Below the pieces are notes generated by a model. It saw only the letters and a program-made list of their open reading frames with translations, did no database searches and was not told the origin of the DNA. A DNA stretch of 64,000 nt, from assembly GCA_027492795.1 (NCBI GenBank), contig JAPUEB010000030.1, forward strand, positions 1 through 64,000, read 5' to 3'. Position numbers and translations under genes: made by a program. This DNA is from Chryseobacterium sp. (GTDB lineage Bacteria > Bacteroidota > Bacteroidia > Flavobacteriales > Weeksellaceae). This document shows, piece by piece, positions 56,802-64,000 of this stretch; the first letter of the stretch is position 1, and each line of letters opens with the position of its first letter.

Positions 56802-59471
56802 ATGAAAAAATGGCAGAAAATATCGCTTGTTTCGCTTGCAGTTGTTGCGGTGGTTTTTCTGTTGGCAAATTTGGGCTTGAATTTTTGGCTGAAATACAGT
56901 CTCCCAACGTACATCAAAGAAAATTCTCATTATAAAGTTTCCTACAAATCTCTAAACGTTGAGCTGATAACAGGTTCTATTTCGGCATCTGAAATTGCAG
57001 TTGCTTCCAAAAATCCAAATGATCCCAATGTGATAGGAATTGATGGAAACGTTCAATCCCTTAAAGTAAGCCGTCTCGGAATTTGGGATGCGTTGGTGAA
57101 TAAAAAAATCAATTCATCCAACATCACATTGGTAAAACCCAAGCTTAAAATTACTCTTGCAAAACCAATTGACGACAGAACCGGAAAAAAAAGAAATCCT
57201 GTTGGCTTTGAAAACATTACCATACAAGAAGGAAATATCACTTTATTTAGGCATACCAAACAGAAGTTTTTGGATGTAAAAAATCTTGAACTCAACGTTT
57301 CTAATCTGAAAATGACGGAAGAATCTGTGGAAGATAAATTGCCCGTAGTTTTTGATGATTACAGCATAAAAGGAGATCGTTTCTACTTCCGTCCCGATAA
57401 TGTTTATGCCATGAAAGCTGAAAAAATAAACACCGAAAACGGACAAATGAGTGTGAAAAATTTTCAGCTGATACCACTCTTAACTTACGCACAGTTCACA
57501 AAATTTTATCCTAAAAAAAGAAATCTTTTCAGTTTCCAAACAAAGGAGATGGATTTTAAAGACATTGTCCTTAAAAACAACAGAATTTCTTTGTCGAACA
57601 TGAAATTTACGGAACCCGTGCTGAAAATGTTCACCACCAATGTAAAGCCCGAAGAAAAACAAAAAAGCTTTAAATATGAAGTGAATTTGGAAGATGTAAA
57701 AATGAGTAAAGCGCAGGTACAAATTTTAAAACCTAATGGTACAACGCTCTTTTCTTCTGCAGACTTGAATCTGAACATCAATAAAATGGTGATGGACGAG
57801 GAAACCGCCAAAGGAAATATCCCTTTTTCTTACGAAAAGTTCTTAATTTCCGGCAAGGATGTTCAGTATATCAGCGAAACACAAAATGTTGCTTTACAGG
57901 CGTTCGCAGTAAATCAAAACTCTTTAAATCTGCAAAAAATTGTTTTGAAACCTACCGTTTCTACATCTTCAAAAACACTTGCTGATGTAAGTGCAGATAA
58001 AATTGCAATGAAAATAAACGAGTGGAAATTCATCAACAATAAACTGAAACTAAACGCAGAAAATGCCTTTATTAAGGGTTTGAGCGGAAATATTATCACT
58101 CCGGAAAATCCGCAAAAAAAGAGCAATAATTTCGATAAAATTGTTTTTCCGCTTACCGTAAAGAACATTCAGGTTTTGAGCCCCAATTTTTCGATGGGGA
58201 AAGCAAGTGGAAGCAGAACATTTCAAAATTTGGTACTGAAAGTTGAGAATTTTGAAATCAATGAGGCAACAGCGAAACAAAAAGTGCCTTTTAAAACCGG
58301 AAAATTCAGCGTTACTACCCGAAATTTTTCGCATCGTGTGAATCAATTTTACACTATGAATGCAGGTTTGGTGAAGATGAACAACGGAAGTTTGCAAATC
58401 AACAATTTTTCGTTGAAGCCTTCTGTTTCCCGTTCACAATTCATCAAAATGATACCTACAGAACGGGATTTATATACGGTTTCCATCAGTCAAATTAACG
58501 CCAAAGGAGATTGGGGTTTGCTTTCGGATGAAAAACATCTTTATGCACCACAAGTTACCGTGAATAATATGTACGCTAATGTTTTTAGGAGTAAAATTCC
58601 GGCGGACAATCCTGCGGTGAAGCCATTTTTCTCTGAACATTTAAGGAAAATAAAATTCCCGATGATAATTCAAAATTTGGATATTAAAAACTCTGTTTTC
58701 GAGTATGAAGAAGATTCCAAAGAAAGTATAGGATCGGGAAAACTCACTTTTGGCAATTTCAATGCGAACATCAAAAATATCAATTCAGGAAAATCTGCAG
58801 GAAAACCTACACAAATTTCCATTGCCATTCGCAGTTTATTTATGAATGCTTCACCTTTGCTTGTCAATTGGAATCTGGATACTGCCAAAAAGAACGACGC
58901 ATTTACCATTTCCGGAAATGTTTCCAATTTGCCTGCATCTCGCATCAATCCTTTTATTGAGCCTTATTTAAAAGTAAAAGCAACCAGTGGTGATATTCAG
59001 CAATTATTTTTTGATTTTAAAGGAACCGCAGCAGGATTGAACGGAATTTTTAAGATGAAGCACAAAGACCTTAAAATTGCTCTCTTAAACGAAACCGGCG
59101 AAAAGAAAAAGGTACTTACAGCAATAGCGAATATGTTGGTAAAGACGGATTCTGGGCATTTTCCGGAAAGTGTTTCGGTGGATGATGTAAAAAGGGATTA
59201 TTCGAAATCTTTTTTTAATCTTTTTTGGAAAGGACTTCAGGAAGGTTTAAAGAAAACTTTAATTGGGAAAAACATCGAAAAAACAGAAGCTACGGTAAAA
59301 AATACCGTGAAGGACACCAAAGCTACGGTAAAAGATGCCACAACCGCACTAAAAACCGCAACCGAAAAAGTGAAAACTACAGTAGATAAAGCAGTTCCTG
59401 CTGATGACAAGCCAAAAAAGGAGGGTTTTTTCAAAAGGGTTTTTAAGAAAAGAGAAAAGCCTGAAAATTAA
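56802..59471 (+). CDS. Large AsmA/DUF748-like envelope protein with internal repeats and a Lys/Thr-rich tail
   Basis: 889 residues. One membrane helix at about 6-28, then a long beta-rich periplasmic body. A module with (S/A)(V/T)E(D)KLP or AKGNIPF or AKQKVPF openings recurs at about residues 170, 329 and 485, and parts of two copies share LTYAQFTKFYP versus SRSQFIKMIPT. This looks like the repeated beta-taco units of AsmA-like lipid-transfer proteins, although DUF748 could also fit. Residues 824-880 are made of TATVKNTVKDTKATVKDATT-type heptads like LEA proteins. It probably acts in outer-membrane lipid homeostasis; this is inference. Confidence 0.7.
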   Translation: MKKWQKISLVSLAVVAVVFLLANLGLNFWLKYSLPTYIKENSHYKVSYKSLNVELITGSISASEIAVASKNPNDPNVIGIDGNVQSLKVSRLGIWDALVNKKINSSNITLVKPKLKITLAKPIDDRTGKKRNPVGFENITIQEGNITLFRHTKQKFLDVKNLELNVSNLKMTEESVEDKLPVVFDDYSIKGDRFYFRPDNVYAMKAEKINTENGQMSVKNFQLIPLLTYAQFTKFYPKKRNLFSFQTKEMDFKDIVLKNNRISLSNMKFTEPVLKMFTTNVKPEEKQKSFKYEVNLEDVKMSKAQVQILKPNGTTLFSSADLNLNINKMVMDEETAKGNIPFSYEKFLISGKDVQYISETQNVALQAFAVNQNSLNLQKIVLKPTVSTSSKTLADVSADKIAMKINEWKFINNKLKLNAENAFIKGLSGNIITPENPQKKSNNFDKIVFPLTVKNIQVLSPNFSMGKASGSRTFQNLVLKVENFEINEATAKQKVPFKTGKFSVTTRNFSHRVNQFYTMNAGLVKMNNGSLQINNFSLKPSVSRSQFIKMIPTERDLYTVSISQINAKGDWGLLSDEKHLYAPQVTVNNMYANVFRSKIPADNPAVKPFFSEHLRKIKFPMIIQNLDIKNSVFEYEEDSKESIGSGKLTFGNFNANIKNINSGKSAGKPTQISIAIRSLFMNASPLLVNWNLDTAKKNDAFTISGNVSNLPASRINPFIEPYLKVKATSGDIQQLFFDFKGTAAGLNGIFKMKHKDLKIALLNETGEKKKVLTAIANMLVKTDSGHFPESVSVDDVKRDYSKSFFNLFWKGLQEGLKKTLIGKNIEKTEATVKNTVKDTKATVKDATTALKTATEKVKTTVDKAVPADDKPKKEGFFKRVFKKREKPEN

Positions 59472-59602
59472 ATTTCAGACTTTGCATATTTAGATATTTT
59501 CAAAATCCACTTTCGGAAATTTTCTTTCCCCAACCCTTCCTTCGTGAACTGCGTTCGCAGACTTTTCGTCTGTGCTCAGGATGACATGGGTGAAAAATTT
59601 CC

Positions 59603-59667
59603 TTCAAAATGAACCTTAATTTGCTCCTTTTAGGGTTGGGGTAAAACAAATTAAGGTTCATTTTGAA
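59603..59667. repeat. Perfect 21-nt inverted repeat
   Basis: TTCAAAATGAACCTTAATTT(G) at 59603-59623 and its exact reverse complement at 59647-59667, with a 23-nt loop carrying TTTTAGGGTTGGGG. It would give one long hairpin after the AsmA-like gene and before the minus-strand gene at 59695. Confidence 0.85.
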
Positions 59668-59694
59668 AAATTTAGAATGGCTCTTTACTCATAT

Positions 59695-60045
59695 TTAGAC
59701 ATTTTTTTCAAAATCCAAATCTTCGTTTTCCTCTATAGGGATATTTCTTAAAAAATCGTCAAACTTTTCTCCCGAATAATTGCTTTCTGCGCCATAAGAA
59801 TCGATGATCATTCCTTGGTTTCCATCTGTACTTGCGGCAACATACAAAACCGCGTTATCGTCCGGATTGCTGTCGCCTTCAAAACGGTAAGTTCTTAAGA
59901 TTTTGAGTTCTTCGGGCTGATAATTTTTGTGGGAATCGTTGTATTTCATTTCACACTTTTCGTTCATGCGAAATTCTCCTGTGATGCCTCTTTCGGCAAG
60001 TTTTGCCATCACTTGGCTCATGCTGAGCATTGGTTTTCTTTCCAT
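59695..60045 (-). CDS. Conserved hypothetical protein
   Basis: 116 residues, acidic, no signal peptide. The first half reads MSQVMAKLAERGITGEFRM, followed by YQPEELKILRTYRFEGDSNP and YVAASTDGNQGMIIDSYGA. It resembles a group of small Bacteroidota proteins sometimes mislabelled as phosphoribosylpyrophosphate synthetase; I see no synthetase motif. Function unknown. Divergent from the DUF3820 gene with symmetrical -7 elements. Confidence 0.75.
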   Translation of the reverse strand: MERKPMLSMSQVMAKLAERGITGEFRMNEKCEMKYNDSHKNYQPEELKILRTYRFEGDSNPDDNAVLYVAASTDGNQGMIIDSYGAESNYSGEKFDDFLRNIPIEENEDLDFEKNV

Positions 60046-60061
60046 TTCGTTACAATTTACC

Positions 60062-60069
60062 CAAAAATA
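60062..60069 (-). promoter_or_regulatory. -7 element of the divergent hypothetical gene
   Basis: TATTTTTG on the minus strand, 16 nt before the ATG at 60045. Confidence 0.45.
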
Positions 60070-60113
60070 CGATAATAATTGAAAAATGATGTTACGAAAT
60101 TTTGAAGAATCTT

Positions 60114-60121
60114 TACTTTTG
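60114..60121 (+). promoter_or_regulatory. -7 element of the DUF3820 gene
   Basis: TACTTTTG, 17 nt before the ATG at 60139. Together with 60062-60069 it makes a compact divergent promoter region. Confidence 0.45.
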
Positions 60122-60138
60122 TTGAATAAAATAATACG

Positions 60139-60399
60139 ATGGAAGGCTTAAATCCCGAAATTTTAAAAGAAATATGCGAAATGCGAATGCCTTTTGGAAA
60201 ATACAAAGACACCATTTTGGCAGATTTGCCCATCAATTATCTGGAATGGTTCCATCGTGAAGGAATGCCGAAAGGAAAACTCGGGATGCAACTTTCGACG
60301 GTTTACGAAATAAAACTGAACGGATTGATGGATTTGCTAACGCCAATTCGTGGTGAAGTGAATTACGAGAAGCCGAAAAAGAAGGTTTATAAGTTTTGA
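60139..60399 (+). CDS. DUF3820 family protein
   Basis: 86 residues. The family motif MPFGKYKDTILADLPINYLE (about residues 17-36) is complete, with the WFHREGMPKGKLG segment after it. Members are small, cytoplasmic and of unknown function; the FGKYKG motif is also found in some exonuclease-associated proteins. Followed after 12 bp by a small membrane protein gene, so the pair is probably co-transcribed. Confidence 0.85.
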   Translation: MEGLNPEILKEICEMRMPFGKYKDTILADLPINYLEWFHREGMPKGKLGMQLSTVYEIKLNGLMDLLTPIRGEVNYEKPKKKVYKF

Positions 60400-60411
60400 T
60401 ATTTTATTCAA

Positions 60412-60684
60412 ATGAAACTAAAACAATTTCTTCTAAAATTTGGAATTTCAATTGTTGTAATTGCTGTTTTGTTCATCAATATTGATATGATTATCAATCT
60501 TATGCTGAACAAACAATATGTTGTAAAGGAGCTTTCTTCATCTGTTAAAGCAGTGACGATAGAAAGAATGGAGGAAATAATTTCCTATGATTATGTAGGA
60601 ATGTTCTATTATTTACTAATAAATTCCTTCCTGATTTCGATTTTGTTTTTCATAGTGATAAAAAACAAGCAAAAAAAGCAATAA
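60412..60684 (+). CDS. Small two-helix membrane protein, hypothetical
   Basis: 90 residues with hydrophobic helices at about 9-31 and 64-85 and a short charged loop between. I recognise no family. It is 12 bp downstream of the DUF3820 gene and ends before reversed GGAGAGTTT-type repeat words. Confidence 0.6.
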   Translation: MKLKQFLLKFGISIVVIAVLFINIDMIINLMLNKQYVVKELSSSVKAVTIERMEEIISYDYVGMFYYLLINSFLISILFFIVIKNKQKKQ

Positions 60685-60723
60685 TTTTTCCACAAACACT
60701 CAAACACTCCCACTCTCAAACTC

Positions 60724-62718
60724 CTAAACTCCCTTCAAAATCGCAATCTCATCCCGCAATTTCGCCGCCTTTATAAAATCTAAATTTTTCGCTGCTGTTT
60801 CCATCGCTTTTTGTTTTTCGGCGATGAGTTTTTCAACGTTTTCGTCGCCGTAAGTTGCGCGTTCTTCGGCAACTTGCTTCATAATTTCTTTTTGAGTGTA
60901 TTTTTCATCAGGGAAATCTTTCGCGCGACCAACCAATGCTTCCGAAATTTTCTTGTTAATTTGCGTTGGAACAATATTGTTTTCCTGATTGTATTGCATT
61001 TGTTTTTCGCGGCGATAATTGGTTTCGTCAATGGCTTTTTGCATCGAATTGGTCATTTTATCGGCATACATGATTGCTCTTCCATTCACATTTCTCGCAG
61101 CACGACCAACGGTTTGTATCATCGAACGGCGTGAACGCAACATTCCTTCTTTGTCCGCATCCAAAATTGCAACGAGCGAAACTTCAGGTAAATCCAAACC
61201 TTCACGAAGTAAGTTGACGCCAATCAAAACATCGAAAAGTCCGGTTCGTAAATCCTGCATAATTTGAATTCGTTCCAAAGTTTCCACATCGGAGTGAATG
61301 TATCGACAACGGATTCCGAATTTTGTGAAATATTTCGTGAGCTCTTCCGCCATTTTTTTGGTTAAAGTCGTCACCAAAACCCGTTCATCAATTTCCGCAC
61401 GTTTTTGAATTTCTTCCATCAAATCATCAATCTGATTAATGGTGGGGCGAATTTCAATAATCGGGTCTAAAAGTCCTGTTGGACGAATAATTTGTTCGAT
61501 ATATTCGCCGCCTGTTTTTTCCAATTCGTAATCGGCGGGAGTTGCGGAAACGTAAATCACTTGATTTTGCATTCCTTCAAATTCTTCAAATTTCAAAGGA
61601 CGGTTGTCCATTGCTGCAGGAAGTCGGAAACCATATTCTACCAACGCTTCTTTTCGACTTCTGTCGCCGCCGTACATTGCGTGAACTTGCGGAATAGTAA
61701 CGTGACTTTCATCTATCACCATCAAAAAATCTTTCGGAAAATAGTCTAAAAGACAAAACGGTCTTGAACCGGGCAATCTTCCGTCCAAATATCTGGAGTA
61801 ATTTTCAATTCCGGAGCAATAGCCGAGTTCTTTTATCATTTCCAAATCGAGTTCGGTTCGTTCCTGTAAACGTTTGGCTTCCAATGGTTTTTCAATTTCT
61901 TCAAAAAAATGAACCTGCTTCACCAAATCATCCTGAATTTCTCGAATCGCCCCGTGCAAAGTTTCTTTTGAAGTCACAAATAAATTTGCAGGATAAATTT
62001 GAATTTGGTCAAAATTGGACAAAACATTGCCGGAAATCGGATCAAAAGTTTGAATTTTTTCAATTTCGTCGCCAAAAAACTGTACACGAATCGCATTGTC
62101 GGCATAAGCCGGATAAACATCTATCACATCTCCTTTCACACGAAACGTGCCGCGCTGAAACTCATTTAATGTTCTCGCATACAATGCATTAACTAGAGAA
62201 TGAAGAAAAGCCGTTCTCGTAATTTTGCTGCCAATTTCTATGGAAACCAACGATTTATGAAATTCGCTCGGATTTCCGATACCGTAAATGCAGGAAACCG
62301 AAGCCACAATCAAGACATCACGACGACCGGAAAGCAAACTCGCCGTTGCTGAAAGTCGCAATTTTTCCACTTCTTCGTTGATGGAAAGGTCTTTTTCTAT
62401 ATACGTTCCAGACGATGCGATATACGCTTCCGGTTGGTAATAATCGTAATAAGAAACGAAATATTCCACCGCATTTTCTGGAAAAAACTCCTTGAACTCC
62501 ATAAAAAGTTGCGCCGCCAAAGTTTTGTTGTGCGCCAAAACAATCGTTGGTCGCTGAATATTATTCACAACATTGGCGATGGTAAACGTTTTTCCAGAAC
62601 CGGTAACGCCGAGCAAAGTTTGGTATTTCTCGCCGATTTCTATGCCATCGGTAAGTTGTTCAATGGCTTTTGGTTGGTCGCCGGTTGGTTGGAATTCGGA
62701 TTGGAGGTTGAATTTCAT
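60724..62718 (-). CDS. uvrB: Excinuclease ABC subunit B
   Basis: 664 residues from ATG 62718; the nine extra codons upstream read through an AACCACAAAAG arm. Helicase motif I GVTGSGKTFTI, the beta-hairpin region VSYYDYYQPEAY, motif II VIDESH, motif III VSATPADYE, motif VI QTVGRAARN and a C-terminal UVR domain (MEKLIAEKQKAMETAAK onwards region ending AAKLRDEIA). It verifies lesions in nucleotide excision repair with UvrA and UvrC. A TACTTTTG -7-like element lies at 62774-62781. Confidence 0.96.
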   Translation of the reverse strand: MKFNLQSEFQPTGDQPKAIEQLTDGIEIGEKYQTLLGVTGSGKTFTIANVVNNIQRPTIVLAHNKTLAAQLFMEFKEFFPENAVEYFVSYYDYYQPEAYIASSGTYIEKDLSINEEVEKLRLSATASLLSGRRDVLIVASVSCIYGIGNPSEFHKSLVSIEIGSKITRTAFLHSLVNALYARTLNEFQRGTFRVKGDVIDVYPAYADNAIRVQFFGDEIEKIQTFDPISGNVLSNFDQIQIYPANLFVTSKETLHGAIREIQDDLVKQVHFFEEIEKPLEAKRLQERTELDLEMIKELGYCSGIENYSRYLDGRLPGSRPFCLLDYFPKDFLMVIDESHVTIPQVHAMYGGDRSRKEALVEYGFRLPAAMDNRPLKFEEFEGMQNQVIYVSATPADYELEKTGGEYIEQIIRPTGLLDPIIEIRPTINQIDDLMEEIQKRAEIDERVLVTTLTKKMAEELTKYFTKFGIRCRYIHSDVETLERIQIMQDLRTGLFDVLIGVNLLREGLDLPEVSLVAILDADKEGMLRSRRSMIQTVGRAARNVNGRAIMYADKMTNSMQKAIDETNYRREKQMQYNQENNIVPTQINKKISEALVGRAKDFPDEKYTQKEIMKQVAEERATYGDENVEKLIAEKQKAMETAAKNLDFIKAAKLRDEIAILKGV

Positions 62719-62789
62719 AATTTTTTTAAACCACAAAAGTGACAAAAGATTTTTCTTTACTTTTTGTGATGTACAAAAGTACGAAAAAG

Positions 62790-62812
62790 AAAAAAGCGGA
62801 AAATTCCGCTTT
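62790..62812 (-). terminator. Terminator of the toxin-antitoxin operon
   Basis: AAAGCGGAA/TTCCGCTTT with a 2-nt centre, T-rich on the minus strand. It overlaps the toxin stop codon. A near-identical stem (63412-63433) ends the gene upstream of the pair. Confidence 0.75.
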
Positions 62813-63101
62813 ATTTGAATAGTTCTGAATGAGAGCCAAGTCTTACCAAGTGTATTTGTTTAGTGGGCTTATTATATTGAAACAAAATCAGCAGAGTGTC
62901 TGGTCTAATATGGCATTCCCAATGGTTTTTATAATTTCCACGTAGTTTGTGAGGCAGCATTGTTTCAGAAATGCCTTCTACACCATAATTTTCCAAAATA
63001 TCCAAAGCTTGGGCAATCTCTTCAAGTAAATCCTTTTTCTTCAGATATTTTTTTAAATCTTTTTTGAATTGTCCTTTATAAATTAATTCAAACTTCTCCA
63101 T
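62811..63101 (-). CDS. YafQ-like toxin (RelE/ParE superfamily)
   Basis: 96 residues of the YafQ type: FKKDLKKYLKKKDL helix, MLPHKLRGNYKNHWECHIRPD with the conserved His cluster, and LLILFQYNKPTKQIHLVRLGSHSELF ending. YafQ-like toxins cleave mRNA on ribosomes. The catalytic His residues of the family (in HKL, WECHI and GSHSELF) are present. It overlaps the antitoxin gene by 14 bp, as is normal for such operons. Confidence 0.9.
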   Translation of the reverse strand: MEKFELIYKGQFKKDLKKYLKKKDLLEEIAQALDILENYGVEGISETMLPHKLRGNYKNHWECHIRPDTLLILFQYNKPTKQIHLVRLGSHSELFK

Positions 63102-63348
63102 CTCTTACCTCTTCTAAGAATTTCCTAATATCTTTTATTACTTCATAATTACCCGTTTTTCTGTCGATTTCCGCTTGTTCTATCGCTGCAATCGTTTCCT
63201 CATTTGGCTCGTTATAATCGGAGTTTTCGTAAAGAAGAGTTTCAATGTAATTGTTTACACTGCGGTTTTCTTTTTTTGCTTTTTTTTGAAGATGGGCGTA
63301 TAAAGTTTTATTAATTCTTATTGAGGTCAGTTTTTTCTCTTGTATCAT
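63088..63348 (-). CDS. DinJ/RelB-like antitoxin (ribbon-helix-helix)
   Basis: 86 residues. N-terminal ribbon-helix-helix region KLTSIRINKTLYAHLQKKAK followed by NRSVNNYIETLLYEN, and a flexible acidic C-terminus that would cap the toxin. It represses its own promoter with the toxin as corepressor in related systems. It lies first in the operon, next to a tandem 10-bp operator candidate. Confidence 0.88.
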   Translation of the reverse strand: MIQEKKLTSIRINKTLYAHLQKKAKKENRSVNNYIETLLYENSDYNEPNEETIAAIEQAEIDRKTGNYEVIKDIRKFLEEVRDGEV

Positions 63349-63374
63349 TGTTGTATTTTTTTATATGTTAAATG

Positions 63375-63395
63375 TAATACAAATATAATACAAAT
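63375..63395 (-). promoter_or_regulatory. Operator/promoter of the toxin-antitoxin operon
   Basis: TAATACAAAT occurs twice as a perfect direct repeat (63375-63384 and 63386-63395, period 11). On the minus strand TATATTTG (63387-63380) within it fits the -7 consensus. A ribbon-helix-helix dimer pair on tandem half-sites covering the -7 element would explain autorepression. Confidence 0.6.
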
Positions 63396-63411
63396 TTGAA
63401 ACTAAATATAA

Positions 63412-63433
63412 AAAAGCGGAAATTTCCGCTTTT
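63412..63433 (-). terminator. Terminator of the TonB-domain gene
   Basis: Perfect palindrome AAAAGCGGAAATTTCCGCTT(TT) followed on the minus strand by a T run. Lies 15 bp after the stop codon. Confidence 0.8.
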
Positions 63434-63448
63434 GTTCTACTTATTGTT

Positions 63449-64000
63449 CTACTCAAATTTCATTGTAATGGGAATTTTAAGTTGTGAATCAACAGGTTTT
63501 CCATACTTTGTTCCAGGTTTCCATTGTACTCCTTTGATTGTTTTATTAGCAGCGTCCATCAAAATTCCTTCAAAAACTTTATCATTTGACTCTACAAATA
63601 TATCAACAGTTTTCCCATCCTCTAATACGTTGAAATAAACTGTTCCTGCCAGTTTCTTTTTTTGGTCAAAGTTTATTTTAGACACATCAGTGTTTACCAT
63701 CAATGAGTTTCGTAGCGCATTCATTCCGCCAGGAAATTCTGCAGGAGTTTCAGTTTGCTGTTCTTCTATTTTTGCGGTAACTTTAACACTTGTATTGTTT
63801 CCCTTATCTATATTTTGTAAGCCGTCAAAATTTCCTTTTTTGTAGCCAACCATTATGCTTTCTTTCTTATTATTTTCATCAAAATATTTGTTGGTCATAA
63901 GAGACACGTGGTATTTGTATTTTCCATAATCTACAGTGTTTTTATGAATGATACTTGACATTACATTTGAAAAATCACTCGGTTTGAAATTTTTTAGAGA
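63449..64000 (-). CDS. TonB C-terminal-like domain protein, 5' end outside the window
   Basis: The frame remains open through the window edge (it reads on past the ATG at 63961 with no stop), so the gene is very probably truncated. The visible part has a C-terminal TonB-like domain: PAEFPGGMNALRNSLMVN opening, AGTVYFNVLEDGKTVDIFVE strands and the characteristic GVQWKPGTKYGKPVDSQLKI close. Such domains link inner-membrane energisers to outer-membrane receptors or act as stand-alone periplasmic proteins. The missing N-terminus would show whether a membrane anchor is present. Confidence 0.75.
   Translation of the reverse strand, partial: SLKNFKPSDFSNVMSSIIHKNTVDYGKYKYHVSLMTNKYFDENNKKESIMVGYKKGNFDGLQNIDKGNNTSVKVTAKIEEQQTETPAEFPGGMNALRNSLMVNTDVSKINFDQKKKLAGTVYFNVLEDGKTVDIFVESNDKVFEGILMDAANKTIKGVQWKPGTKYGKPVDSQLKIPITMKFE

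Overview
The window is chromosomal DNA from an AT-rich member of the Bacteroidota, most likely class Flavobacteriia, family Weeksellaceae (Chryseobacterium/Kaistella type). Grounds: a complete flavobacterial division and cell wall (dcw) cluster, an AccD without zinc cysteines, TAnnTTTG-type -7 promoter elements just upstream of many genes, almost no Shine-Dalgarno sites, and a meso-diaminopimelate-type MurE. No tRNA, rRNA, CRISPR array, phage or complete insertion sequence was seen.

Layout. 0.1-4.0 kb: an EF-G paralogue with an altered switch II motif, then an AT-rich three-gene cassette of unknown function containing a TIGR04255-like protein. 4.2-23.4 kb: housekeeping and envelope genes (M14 and M23 peptidases, DinB-like protein, accD, fbaA, nadK, TrmH-type methylase, mutS, thiL, an LpxH-like phosphoesterase). 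23.8-42.5 kb: one long minus-strand block running mraZ-rsmH-ftsL-ftsI-murE-mraY-murD-ftsW-murG-murC-ftsQ-ftsA-ftsZ-yqeY. It is interrupted by two guest genes, a four-helix-bundle (23S rRNA intervening-sequence type) gene and a GxxExxY gene. 42.7-52.5 kb: hydrolase, a second four-helix-bundle gene, engB, ElaA-like acetyltransferase, msrA, AI-2E-family exporter, ROK kinase, secA. 52.7-55.8 kb: sugar-nucleotide epimerase and a type II restriction-modification pair (EcoRII-like nuclease plus C5 methylase). 55.8-64 kb: DUF2797 protein, a large AsmA-like envelope protein, small genes, uvrB, a YafQ/DinJ-like toxin-antitoxin pair, and a TonB-domain gene cut by the window edge.

The most unusual property lies between and inside the genes. 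At least seven families of short repeats decorate the intergenic spaces, usually as inverted pairs. Two copies of a ~183-bp MITE-like element with 17-bp terminal inverted repeats each sit between perfect 8-bp direct repeats, which is good evidence of transposition. Both four-helix-bundle genes are bracketed by long inverted repeats, the layout expected of intervening-sequence-like elements but placed in mRNA operons rather than in 23S rRNA. In the dcw cluster the palindromes have entered reading frames: murG carries repeat-derived sequence at both ends and in the middle and has lost every ATG start upstream of its glycine loop. Several other genes gain false N-terminal extensions from repeats, so their starts are corrected here.

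Functionally the window joins precursor synthesis and septation (mur/fts genes with a MraZ operator), envelope maintenance (peptidases, SecA, AsmA-like protein, LpxH-like enzyme), DNA maintenance (MutS, UvrB, restriction-modification) and stress functions (toxin-antitoxin, MsrA).
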